Source: Helianthus annuus (lineage: Eukaryota > Streptophyta > Magnoliopsida > Asterales > Asteraceae). Taken from it: DNA of 64,000 bases. The DNA lies in the NCBI RefSeq assembly GCF_002127325.2, contig NC_035436.2, positions 21,670,883-21,734,882 on the forward strand. The letters run 5' to 3'. The translations under genes were made by a program, and so were the position numbers. Positions 20,381 to 31,199 of this stretch are shown piece after piece. Numbering within the stretch: the first letter of the stretch is position 1; each line of letters opens with the position of its first letter. The notes under the pieces were generated by a model, which searched no databases, was not told the DNA's origin, and worked only from the letters and a program-made list of their open reading frames with translations.

Positions 20381-21645
20381 TCATAGGTTGCAGGGGTAAT
20401 TTGGTAAATTGGCCTGTTGACATGGGGAGCTGGGTTCATCATCTGTGGGATCTAGTTCATCTAAATGACCCTTTCGCCCCTCAAAGACCTAAAATCGCTT
20501 TCCTGCATTGGTACATCAGCTTTACCAAGACTGTTGCTCGCTCATGGCATCTACATACCTCTGATAAAGGCTATACATATCAGGTGGTGGATCTGTCTCG
20601 AGGTGTCTACATTTTTATGATAATGAGTGCGGAGTATGTCTGGAAATGGGGTTACGCTAGCTGCAGGCAGAAGGTGTCTAAGTATGATCTTCATCAGTTT
20701 GGTTGCCGTTTTCTGGTTGCATGCCTCGTAGTCTCTTGGAGCTGGTGTTCTAGTACGAGTTTGGTATATATTTTTCTGCCCCGGATGTGGGACTTTGATG
20801 TTTTTGGTTTTCGGGTTTGGGTTCTGAGGCTAACCAACAAAGTTAGCCCCCAAGTCTGCTGTCTTACTACTGACTTATCCGAATTGGGCCACTGGGCATG
20901 GCGTTTTGGGGCGGTTCTACTGGCTATTTGTTCCTGTCCGGGTTTATTACCCTTTGTCCTATCCATCTGGGTTTTTCGTGAAGGCCCAGATCCGCTGGGT
21001 TGGTTACTGGACATGGTCCACAGCTGGCGGAAGGCCCAGAGATGGGTGTGGATTAAAAGGTTGTTGAGGTTTAGGGCCCATATTTTTGTCTTGAGCTGGA
21101 GTTTTGTGAATCTGTTGCAGGCCCACTGTAAAGGCATGAAGTTGCAGCCCAGATCGGAGGCCCAGTCTTGGGTTTCTGATATGTTCAGCACGTATATCCA
21201 GAGCATCCAGAAGTTGGGCCGGTTTGGGCCTGCCAATAGTCATTTTGGCCCAGTTAGAAAACCTGTTACTTGTATGGACCAACAACTAAATTGCAAAAGG
21301 CTTGGGAGCAACTGTGGGCCGGTGGGTATTACTGGTAAGAGGTTCACGGTTTGCCACAGGTTTGATAACTGGGCGTGGAAGTTGGGCTATCTTCTTTTAC
21401 GCTGGGAGACTTGGAAGACTAACCGTCCATTGGGCTTTGGCATTCTCAATTTGTATAGACCGTATAGTTTGGATGGAATGTTTCGCTACTTGTGCATTTT
21501 TGTTTTGTCATGTAACGGGAAAGTGTTCCCTTGTAGAGCTAGGTTTTTGTTTATTCCTAGCCGTGGTTGCATGATTTCTTATTTTTGGTCCCCAAAGTCT
21601 GTTTTGGGTGACAAAACGGGGGGTATGCCCCCCTTCAAAGTGTAA
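20332..21645 (+). other. Open frame of 437 codons in the L1 3' region
   Basis: Overlaps the preceding open frame by 49 bases in a different frame and ends 48 bases before the poly(A). The predicted product is Trp/Cys/Phe-rich without recognisable domains. Base composition is G- and T-rich and A-poor throughout. The stretch 20885-21435 carries about a dozen TGGGCY/GGCCCA hexamers. I favour 3' UTR over gene. Confidence 0.3.
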
Positions 21646-21693
21646 TCTCAATTTTTCTTTTATGATAGTTTACCGGGCGTATGCTCATTTATC

Positions 21694-21723
21694 CAAAAAA
21701 AAAAAAAAGTACTAAGCGAAATG
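21694..21723 (+). other. L1 poly(A) tail and right target-site duplication
   Basis: An A run at 21694-21706 is followed by AAGTACTAAGCGAAATG at 21707-21723, the copy of 9262-9278. Tail plus duplication is the signature of target-primed reverse transcription and marks the exact LINE 3' end. Confidence 0.93.
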
Positions 21724-21998
21724 GGCTGGCTACTCCTAGTATCAAATAAAGAGTCTTGCAAGCTTTTGATGCTTAAATCTGTTGAACAATATTTCTTTTT
21801 ATCTTTGATCCGCCTGTGGATCTTTTTACAACCCGTTGTGTAATACTTTATGTTACTTTCAAATCGGTTTGTAATATTATTACTTTTAGACTTCCGCTGT
21901 GCATTGAACTGTGATAAATTGACTATGATGATATCAACTACGTCACGATACTCTCCACCGGGCGCACCGGTAATACGTGGAAATATCGGGGTGTGACA
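21724..21998 (+). repeat. G1 5' LTR, segment 3 of 3
   Basis: The LTR resumes after the LINE and ends in ATCGGGGTGTGACA. The end mirrors the LTR start TGTAACACC at 38100. Including segments seen in the 3' LTR the full LTR would be about 3.5 kb. Confidence 0.88.
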
Positions 21999-22001
21999 GG
22001 T

Positions 22002-22015
22002 TGGTATCAGAGCCA
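22002..22015 (+). other. G1 primer-binding site
   Basis: TGGTATCAGAGCCA three bases after the LTR, the initiator methionine tRNA complement. Confidence 0.93.
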
Positions 22016-22185
22016 ACATTGAGTGAATTAAACACTAGCCTTTTGTGTTTAATCTCAATGACACAGTTTCACATTCCTTGACTTCCGAGTCTAGGCAAAG
22101 GACTTAGGACTAATCCTAATCTTTTATTTTGTCCTTTATTGTTTTCCTTTGTTGTTTCTTTTGTTTGTTTTGACAGGAACAAGAG

Positions 22186-23386
22186 AATGCCGCCGCGTAT
22201 CAGAGGAAGAGGTAGAGGCGGAAAAGCCCCAGTTTTTACGAGTCATGAACACGAGGCCGGACCATCACACGGCGAACTCCTTCAGTAACCATGAGCACTA
22301 GTCCTCAAGAAGACTGGAGGACCTACTTAGAGCCTGCGAGGCGTTCTGTCTCGCTTAGCTCCTCACCTTCATACCACGATTCTTTCGGGCTCCATCAAGG
22401 CAACGAGTCCGACCATTCACGCCATTCCTACTTGCTGTTGTAGCGGTCGGGTTTTCACCGTGCCTTTCAGGACCCGACCCCGTACTTCCAGAGCCGGTTC
22501 AATCCGGTAAACCAGGTTCAAGAACCAGAGGGTCCAAACCCTCTGGGACCCACTGACCATTATCCTGAGATGCAGGATATGGAGATGGATGATGACCCCG
22601 ATCCTGCCGAGCCGCCAACTGGGACGCCCACACATCCCATAGAGATTTCAGATGGATCGTCTTTTCACGGTTTTCCATACAGGGGTCTAGAAAGCTTCGC
22701 AGAAAGGTGGGCTACATACCCCTGGGAGTTCACTCCTCCGTTCAACCCACCTCAACAGCAGTAGAAGGATCCTTCTGAGGATTCGCGTTTCCAGGTGTTA
22801 CGCCACCACCACCGCCACTGTCAGAGCAGCAACCGCCTTCGGAGCCACCGAGGCGAAGAAGATCAAGAGCACGGATGTCCGTGCGAGGGGATTCCACTTC
22901 AGCACCCCTCAACTCTCTAGTGGCAGTCACTACCCGCCACTGTATGAAGACCCGCAGATGGGTGGGCCTTCAAATCCAGTTTCAGAGGTCGATTCTCCGC
23001 CAGTCGCACCACCACCAGCACCACAAATGGGTTTTGATAACCCAATTCCTTCATACGCCAGTGCAGCGATGTATAACCCTTTTGAGCAGCCAGCCTATTC
23101 TGGCTACAACTACTACAATGCCCCTGATGTTGACCCGTATCTTGTAGCGGCAAACTACAATGCTCTTCATCCTGAAGGGCCCTACGCAGCCTCCTACCAG
23201 ACTGGATACCCAGCTTATGGGTATCAATACCCACCACCTCCTCAACCTTTACAGCAGCAGCAGCAGGAGATCCTTCAAAGGTTGAACCAGGTGAAACAGG
23301 ATGTTCAGGTGGAGCGTAGAAGCCGTCGGGGTCTACTTAAGGGTTTGGCTGATTTAATCAAGGGGAAGAACAGAAAGGATTATTGA
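22186..23386 (+). pseudogene. G1 accessory ORF between LTR and gag, proline-rich, broken
   Basis: An ATG at 22186 opens MPPRIRGRGRGGKAP, a basic RGG-like start, and hits a stop after about 34 codons. Related coding then continues in the other two frames: an acidic MDDDPDPAEPPTGTPTHPIEIS part around 22570-22700, then a clean 142-codon stretch at 22958-23386. The latter has a Tyr/Pro-rich middle, a QQQQQEILQRLNQVKQD helix and a basic end, LLKGLADLIKGKNRKDY. The three frames fit one decayed protein of about 400 residues. It is not the Gag, which lies downstream with its own knuckle. Its function is unknown to me; the composition suggests RNA binding with a C-terminal oligomerising helix. A pyrimidine tract ending GACAG at 22176 resembles a splice acceptor just before the ATG. 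Confidence 0.65.
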
Positions 23387-24228
23387 AGTCCTTATTTTTT
23401 GTTTTGTAATTTTAATTTTCAATTAAGCCTCTGTGTGGACATTTATTTATGTACCTAGTCCCTGCGAGGACTTGTATTTTCATTTTTGCCCCTGCGTGGG
23501 CAAGTTATTTATGTAAAAGTCCCGTTTAGGGCATCTATGTACTTCTTCTAAATTTAATAGAATGTTTTAGTTTTAAAATTTCATTTGTCATTCTATGCAT
23601 GAATATAATATATGAAATAAATCAAAATATCATTCCTTTTGTAATTAATCTGCCATTATATATTAAACAAAATCCTAAAGGTAAAAACCTAGCCCATGTG
23701 TCATTCTAAGACAGGGCCATGATGGTAGTCCCTTATTAAGATTCAAATCCTTGTTAACATCTAAAAACATGTTAACACTCCTATCAAATGTGATTCGATA
23801 AAATCACATAAGTCATCCTTATATTGGATTCTTACAATTCCTTTTATCTATTTATTATTTAAACATCCATTAGTGATGAAGTGCCTACGGGCCATATTTA
23901 TTGTCCTTTGAGACAAAAGACAGTTGTAGTCTACGACTCCCTGTCAAGAAAAGGTGATGAAATATATTCAAGCCTTAATGCCTCGATCCTATAAGATCAT
24001 GGCCTATAATTTAAGATTGTCCTTGTGACTGGGCCTTTTGTGCCACTCTAATATTTTAATGAATTATAACTAAGGATTAATTATAATAAAAAAATCCTGA
24101 ATATATGTGACTCACGAAATAACTAATATGGTTTATTGATACCATGGTTAATAAATCATCAAGATGACAATTCTGTTATAGACTTCTAAATAAATTATTG
24201 TCATCATTTTATGTAGCAATCAAGCTAC
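23387..24228 (+). other. G1 spacer between accessory ORF and gag
   Basis: No gene is seen. Bases 23427-23532 hold a short series of mini-hairpins (GTCC-CTGCGA-GGAC, GCCC-CTGCGT-GGGC, and weaker relatives) about 30 bp apart. The end, TTATGTAG at 24209-24216, resembles a splice acceptor 12 bases before the gag ATG. Confidence 0.55.
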
Positions 24229-26605
24229 ATGGTAAAATTAGAAGAAATCAACAGTCACCTGAGGGAGAATCATGATACTACGAGAGTCAACGTAACTGGT
24301 GCGGAACTTCAAGCATTGATTGACAATGCTGTTACTAAAGCCGTGGACAGGCAGTTTAGAGAATCAAGTGGTACTCGGAGCAAGACCCAATCTGTACCTC
24401 ATTCAAAACTACCCTCCAAGACTCATACAGCTCACAAGAGCGATTCTTATCATTCATCAAACCAGAGAAGTGTTCCGTCTAGACAGGTTGTGCTCACTCA
24501 AGAGCCACGTGCTAAAACCTGTTCATATAAGTATTTCGTCTCCTGCAAGCCTAGAGACTTCACATGGGAGAAAGGAGCCATTGATTGCATGACTTGGCTA
24601 GATGAGATGGATACAGTGGTTGATATTAGTGGTTGTGCTGAGCAAGATATTGTGAAGTTTGTGCCATAATCGTTTAAAGGAGAAGCTCTAGCTTGGTGAA
24701 GGTCATTAATCCAAGCTACAAGAAAAATCCCGTTGTACAACTTGACATGGGATCAGTTTGTTACTTTAATCAAAGAAAATTTCTGTCCTCAACACGAAGT
24801 TGAGAAGATTGAGACTGACTTCTTGACCTTGGTCATGAAGAACTTAGACTGTCAGGCATATCTTACGAGCTTCAACACTATGTCACGATTGGTTCTATAC
24901 TTGGTCACACCGGAACCAAAACGCATAGCTCGTTTTATTGGAGGTTTACCTCCAGAAATTAAGGCAAGTGTGAAAGCATCAAGACCTACTACCTTTAGGT
25001 CAGTAGCTGATTTGTCGTTATCTCTTACTCTCGATGCGGTTAGACAGAGATCGCTTAGGAATTCCGATGAGGGAAAAAGGAAACGTGAGGATGAGAACTC
25101 ACACTGTTCTGATAAGAAACATAAAGGGAACTCAGATCATAAGAAGGATCCTGGGTTTAGAAAGGATAATCACCAGTCGGGTGAGAAACCCAAATGCAAG
25201 ACCTACAAGAAGCGCCATCTAGGAAAGTACAGATTCGAGTCAAAATCCCAATCGCAGCCCAGAGCTTGTGGGATCTGCAAATCAAGCGAGCATAAAACAC
25301 TGGATTGTAAGAAGATAAAGGATGCGACTTGTTACAACTGTAACGAGAAGGGGCATATCAAGTCCAACTGCCCAAAGTATGCAAAGAAACCTGAAGAAGG
25401 TAAGAAGACCAATGCTCGGGTCTTTCAAATGAATGCACAAGAAGCGATTCAGAACGACAATGTGATAACAGGTACTTTTCTTATAAATGATGTTTATGCA
25501 AGGGTATTGTTTGATTCGGGTGCAGATAAGTCATTTATAGACATCAAATTTTGTAAGTTATTAAATCTGCCTGTTAAAACCCTAAGCATAAAATATGAAG
25601 TAGAATTGGCCGATGGTACCATAGAAACTGCTTTAACCGTGTTAGATGGATGTTTTATATCCGTTAGGAACCACTCTTTTCCGTTGCCCTTACTCCCGTT
25701 GAAGCTAGCTGGATTCGACATAGTAATAGGCATGGATTGGTTGTCTTCTAATCAAGCCCAGATTGTTTGTGACAAGAAGCAAGTGGTTATTAAAACTCCT
25801 CATGGTGAGCCACTCACAATACAAGGAGATACTCAGTATGGGTTGCCTAAGAAAGTGTCTATGCTTAAGGCATCGAGGTGAATGAAGAATGGTTGGGTCA
25901 TTTATATGGCACAGGTAACTATTGATGAACCAAAGCCTAAGGTTGAAGACATCCCTATTATCTCTGAGTATCCAGACGTATTCCCTGAAGAACTACCTGG
26001 TTTACCCCCAGATAGGTAAGTGGAGTTTAGAAATGACATTATTCCTGGAGCAGCACCAGTTGCAAGAGCACCTTACCGGTTGGCGCCGATTGAGATGAAA
26101 GAGTAGAGAACCTAGTTGGATGATTTGTTGGTAAAGGGATTTATTAGACCTAGCTCATCTCCTTGGGGAGCGCCGATTTTGTTTGTGAAGAAAAAGGATG
26201 GGTCAATGCGTCTATGCATTGATTATCGCGACGTAACAAGGTTACAATCAAGAATAGATATCCATTGCCCAGGATCGACGATCTGTTCGATCAACTGCAA
26301 GGGGCAAGTTAGTTCTCCAAGATTGATTTGAGGTCAGGTTACCATCTGCTGAAGGTTAGAAATGAAGATGTGCACAAGACTGCATTCAGGACTCGATATG
26401 GTCACTACGAGTTCTTGGTGATGCCTTTCGGGCTCACTAATGCACCAGCAGCGTTCTTGGATCTCATGAATCGCATCTGCAAGCCATATTTGTACAAGTT
26501 TGTCATTGTATTTATTGATGACATATTTATATATTCGAAGAATCAGGCCGATCATGAAAAACATCTTAGGTGTATTCTTAAACTTCTTCAGCAAGAGAAG
26601 CTCTA
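24229..26605 (+). pseudogene. gag-pol: G1 gag, protease and first part of reverse transcriptase (broken)
   Basis: From ATG 24229 the frame reads a Gag N-terminus (VNVTGAELQALIDNAVTKAV), then the retrotransposon Gag core (LTWDQFVTLIKENFCPQ, FIGGLPPEIKASV). A CCHC knuckle (CYNCNEKGHIKSNC) follows near 25330. The aspartic protease shows [13 protein letters not shown] at about 25505 and the flap-side [10 protein letters not shown]. Stops occur at 24667, 24700, 25879, 26017, 26104 and 26113; most fit C-to-T or G-to-A changes. Reverse transcriptase begins with LPGLPPDR and [23 protein letters not shown], shifts frame near 26235 and continues with [19 protein letters not shown] and the active-site box [13 protein letters not shown]2 is inserted at 26606 after QQEKL; the frame resumes at 35909. 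Confidence 0.88.
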
Positions 26606-28721
26606 TGTGACAACTCGAGTTTCCGACATTCCATTTTCACATTAATTGCACGTTGTCTTTGACTGTTTAGTTGCTTGATTTGTTTGACTTGTAAATTTAC
26701 ATGTTGTATTATGACAAAACGTATTGTGAGTATTGCATGTTTATGTGTCTGGTATTATAATGTGGAACTTGTTGAGAAACTTAGAATATTAAACCATGAA
26801 TAGGCTCGAGGAAATGAGACGTGTTTCACCATAACCCACACGACGAAACACAAGATGTGTTTCGCCAATAACAACTCGACGAAAGGGAAGTTTGTTTCGT
26901 CATCCTCAGTCTCGACGGAACAGGCCGTTTCGTCGAGCCCAGCTTCACCGAAGCCCAGTAAGGGCCCAACACGTTACGTAATTATATACCGGACTTTCTG
27001 TTCATTCGTCACTTTAGCAAAACACGAAACCCTAGAACTCCTTCCCAAGTGTGACGGCAGCCGTGTGTATTCCCCAGGTCTTTGAGCGATCAAACAATCA
27101 TCCCATTCATCTCGGTTAGTTGCCTGTATGTTAATTCTGTTTCATGATTACCTGACTACTCGATTCGTGTTTATGTTTATGTTTGATTCCTGGAGCGGAT
27201 ATGCGTATGATGATCTTGGTTTGGTATTGCATGACTAATCGGTTACGTAATCTTATGCGAAGCTTGATGTTAAATATGGTTTCATGAATCTTGCAATGGT
27301 TATGCATGTTAATGATTGTTAGTATAGATTCTGATTATTTTTAGATCACAAATATCGGATCTACCTGTGTGCATATGTTAGACGAGGTAGATGTTCGGAA
27401 TTTTATTATCAAGCCGATATGCTTAGGGTATAGGTTGTACATGATGATTAAATGATGACTATATGTTGAATGATTTTCTGTATGATTACTGGTTTATGTG
27501 ATAACGGCTGTTCATGATCATTAGGGTTTCTGTGTTAATGTTTGTAACTGACATGTGCGACGTAACTGATGGGTTCACGAAACGGAATTTACGGCGAAAC
27601 AGGTGGGGTGTTTCGCTGAGGGTAATCGGCGAAACAGGAATGTGTTTCACCAAAAGAGTATACGACGAAACAGAGTGTGTTTCGCCGAGGTGCCATGACG
27701 AAAGGAAATGTGTTTCGCCGATTTGGATAATTTGCACAGTAACTATTTCTGTTAAAACTTAACTTAGCTAACTAACTACTGTTAGATGCTATGCATGACT
27801 TGTACGATGTTGTTGGTGATATGTACTACTTGGTGAACATTGATTTGTGTTACTACATGAACCTCATGAATGCAAACTGATTATGTATACGTGCATACCT
27901 TAGGACGTGATTGATTAACTGTGGGCACATACTTAGCATACCGAGCAAACCAAGGTGAGTTCACACAGCCAAGGCATGGGGTTCCCAGGGTGGGAATGGG
28001 TTTGAATGATTTACTTGTACTTACCTAGCTAATAGAACTTAATGATATGGTCCTCGGGTGAGGAAGGTTATTGATAAGATACTACTAGACTAGTGATACT
28101 AATAGAACTGATCTTCGCACACACGCCAGGGTTGGCTGCGATAATATGACTAATCTTCGCATACATGCCTGGGATGGCTGCGAACTATACACTAAACTTC
28201 GGACACATGCTGGGTGGGCTGCGATACAAATATACCTAGTCTAGAATACTTGGGAAACTTCCCCAAATCTTCACATACATGTCTGGGAGACCGCGATGCA
28301 AACTAATACAATAAATGAGTTAACGAACGAACATAAAGCTTATCCTACTATTACAATTACTGAACTATTAACTATGAACTCGCTCAACTAGTTGTTGACT
28401 CTCTGCTGCATGCCTTGCAGGACCTTAGGTACTTATGGAACTTGCACAGGAAGGAGCAGGTCGTTGTGGGACATGGATCGTGGATGCCATGTTATAAGCT
28501 TAAACATTAGAAACTTATTACTTGCTTTGGTTTTACGCTATGCTTCCGCTACACTTTTAAAACTATACTTACGTTTCGAACACCTATCGTATTGAATGAT
28601 TGGTTTGTGTTTACTATTACTTGTTATTAATTACATGTTCGATATGATTGGTGGCTTGATCCTGGTCATGTCACGCCTCCAAGCGGTGGTACTCCGCGGG
28701 TGGATTTTTGGGGGTGTGACA
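26606..28721 (+). repeat. G2 5' LTR
   Basis: 2116 bp. It contains two clusters of imperfect palindromes built on CGAAACA...TGTTTCG (26805-26945 and 27583-27722). One of these, CGAAACACAAGATGTGTTTCG at 26844-26864, has an 8-bp perfect stem. Further on, four degenerate units with TTCGCA...TGCGA arms lie at about 28112-28298. Short open frames inside it are not genes. Confidence 0.92.
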
Positions 28722-28724
28722 GAT

Positions 28725-28738
28725 TGGTATCAGAGCCA
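28725..28738 (+). other. G2 primer-binding site
   Basis: TGGTATCAGAGCCA three bases after the LTR; initiator methionine tRNA type. The leader that follows up to 29036 shows nothing else. Confidence 0.93.
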
Positions 28739-29036
28739 TTGGTTATAGAGAACTTGGTTTTAATATGGGAAAAACATTTTTATTAAAACCAGACTATAAC
28801 CAGAACAGTGCTCTCAACGATCCACAACGACGCTTCGCTCCACGTGCAAGACTCAACATCTTAGGTAATATGGTTTATGTTATATTGCCTACTTGCTAGA
28901 TTACATAGAACTTTGCTCAGGGTATGCTTAGATACACATAACTACTATTGCATGAGAATACTATGTGCTTACTCTCTTCTGTCAACGCATTACTCGCGAA
29001 CCTTTCTCACTTATGTTACCTTTGATGTGAAGATCA

Positions 29037-31199
29037 ATGGCTGGACGCATTAAAATGACTAAAGCCTAGTTGACGGCTCTTATCAATGAACAAGTAGCTG
29101 TGGCACTTGCAGCTGCACAAGCAGGTAGTATACCCTGCGGATGTGATTCACACTAGGACCTTTAGATCCTACATTAACTCTTGTGTTTAACTTGGTCCTA
29201 TTCGTACACAATAGGTCAACACGCCCCACAACCTGTCTGCACATTCAAGAACTTCATGGACTGTCGTTCAAGCACATTCAATGGCACAGAGGGAGCAGTG
29301 GGACTACTCCATTGGTTCGAAAAGCTCGAGTCAGTATTCGAGATGTGTGAATGCCCTGAGGCTCGCAGGGTCAAGTACGCCACTGGCACGCTGGAAGGGA
29401 TTGCGCTAACCTGGTGGAATGCGCAAGTTCAGATTCTAGGGCTGGCAGCTGCTAACGCCACCTCTTGGAACGATTTCAAGGAACTGATCAAGAGGGAATA
29501 CTGCACACGCGATGACATCCACAAGTTGGAAGTGGAGCTTTATCATTTGAAAATGACGGGGTCGGAGATCGAAGCTTACACGAAACGATCGAACGAACTG
29601 GCCATCTTGTGTCCAACCATGGTGGACCCTCCAATCAAGCACATCGAGTTGTACCTCAAGGGTCTAGCATCAGAGATCTAGAGCCATGTGACATCGGCTA
29701 ACCTCGACAATATCCAAGACATCCAGCGTCTTGCTCATCGCCTCACGGATCAGGCGGTGGAACAGAACAAGCTGCCCAAACGCATCAGTGCTACCACTAC
29801 TGCTGATACTACTTCTGCTACTCCCAGCGACAACAAGAGGAAATGGGATGGGGATTCCAGCAAGGGATCAGTTTCTGTTCAGTCTCAAGCACAGCAGCGC
29901 AAGACAAATGACTACCAGAATCCGAGTCAGCAATCATCAGGCAGTCAGGGGCAGGGTGGATATCGGGGAATTCACCCACTATGTAATAGGTGCAACAGAC
30001 ACCACAGTGGACGGTGTCGCAAGGAACGTTGTCAGAGATGTCTCAAGATAGGGCATGAAGCTAAAGACTGCAGGAGTTCGCGACCTGCGAATCAGAATCA
30101 GCAACTCCCACCACCAGCTCCACAGAACCAGCAACAGCAGCCACAGCGAGGAAACCGGGGGTGTTTCCAGTGTGGGGCTGAAGGTCATTTCAAACGTGAT
30201 TGCCCCCAATTGAACCAGAACCAGAATCGCAACAACAATAATCACCAGGGCAATGGGAACAACAACAACAACGGGGGAAACAACAACAACAATGGCAATG
30301 AAGCTAGGGGTCGTGCTTTTGTGTTGGGTCGAGGTGACGCAAGGAACGATCCTAACGTGGTCATGGGTAAGTTTCTTCTCGACGACTTTTACAATACTGT
30401 TTTGTTTGATTCGGGTGCGGATACAAGTTATATATCGTTAAAAGTTAGTCAAATGTTAAAACGTACACCAACACCCCTAAACACCAAACATATCGTAGAG
30501 TTAGAAAATGGTAAGAATATAGAAGCCGCACATGTAGTCAAGGGTTGTAACATCGTCTTAGTTGGTCAGACCTTCTCGATCGATCTCATACCCATAGTTT
30601 TGGGTAGTTTCGATATCGTCATTGGTATGGATTGGTTATCCCAACATCACGCAGAGATCTTATGCAACGAGAAGATAATTCGCATTCCCCGTTCGGGTAA
30701 GCAACCTCTCGAAGTTCAAGGCAACAAGAGTGGTGCTGTGGTTGGCATCATCTCCTTCTTGAAGGCTCAGAAATGGTTACGAAAGGGTCACACAGCCATT
30801 TTGGCTCTAGTTACTGATGCATCAACGAAAGAGAAAAGAATAGAGGATATCCCAGTTGTACGTGATTTTCCTCAAGTGTTTCCTGAAGATTTACCTGGTC
30901 TACCGCCTCATCGCCAAGTCGAATTCCAGTTCGACCTCGCTCCGGGAGCAGCACCCATAGCTCGCGCACCGCATCGTTTAGCTCCAGCTGAACTGGAAGA
31001 ACTGTCAAAGCAGCTACAAGAGCTCTTGGAAAAGGGCTTTATTCGTCCAAGCTCTTCGCCTTGGGGAGCTCCAGTGTTATTCGTGAAAAAGAAGGACGGT
31101 ACCTTCAGGATGTGCATGGACTACCGAGAACTCAACAAGGTGACGGTGAAGAACCGCTATCCTCTTCCGCGTATAGACGACTTATTCGACCAGTTGTAA
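29037..31199 (+). pseudogene. gag-pol: G2 gag, protease and start of reverse transcriptase
   Basis: From ATG 29037 the frame reads MAGRIKMTKA, then TAG at 29067-29069. A 90-bp GT-AG segment (29125-29214) separates LAAAQAG from QHAPQPVCTFKNFMDC. The Gag core (GTEGAVGLLHWFEKLESVF, TWWNAQVQILGL) runs to a second TAG at 29679-29681. Then follow a knuckle cluster ([40 protein letters not shown]) at about 29980-30210, an Asn-rich linker, the aspartic protease ([13 protein letters not shown] near 30402; [10 protein letters not shown]) and the reverse transcriptase N-terminus ([23 protein letters not shown]). A TAA at 31197-31199 interrupts it after LFDQL. All three stops look like C-to-T changes in Gln codons. 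Otherwise the frame is well preserved. Confidence 0.9.
29125..29214 (+). other. Probable intron in G2 gag (90 bp, GT-AG)
   Basis: It begins GTAGTATACC after GCAG and ends CACAATAG before GTCAACACG. Removal joins AAQA-G-QHAPQPV in one frame, the join falling inside a Gly codon. The segment contains in-frame stops and is AT-rich with a T-rich 3' half. The acceptor is preceded by a pyrimidine-mixed tract. Confidence 0.6.

Larger units (their letters stand above)
9279..21706 (+). mobile_element. L1: plant L1-clade LINE, nested by C2 and T1
   Basis: A non-LTR retrotransposon with ORF1 (DUF4283-like plus CCHC), ORF2 (endonuclease, reverse transcriptase, zf-RVT), a long 3' region and a poly(A) run at 21694-21706. 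The 17-bp duplication AAGTACTAAGCGAAATG lies at 9262-9278 and 21707-21723. Without C2 and T1 it is about 7.8 kb. Its 5' end falls only two bases before the ORF1 ATG, so nearly all of any 5' UTR is missing. ORF2 has frameshifts near 11760, 15370 and 17495 and a TGA at 12347-12349. The element is dead as it stands. Confidence 0.92.

Noticed and set aside
20008..21285. Minus-strand frames of 93-180 codons opposite the LINE 3' region
   Set aside because: Probably produced by the same strand-biased composition; no domain seen.
22002..22015. tRNA gene fragments at the repeated TGGTATCAGAGC sites
   Set aside because: These are primer-binding sites directly beside LTRs; no cloverleaf is present.
26606..28721. 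Host promoter or intergenic region between genes
   Set aside because: The sequence is duplicated at 33844-35908 with TG/CA ends and a target duplication, so it is an LTR.
29181..29216. Met at 29181 as an alternative start of G2 Gag
   Set aside because: The codons before GQHAPQ lie in the probable intron; the upstream ATG at 29037 with Gag-like sequence fits better.
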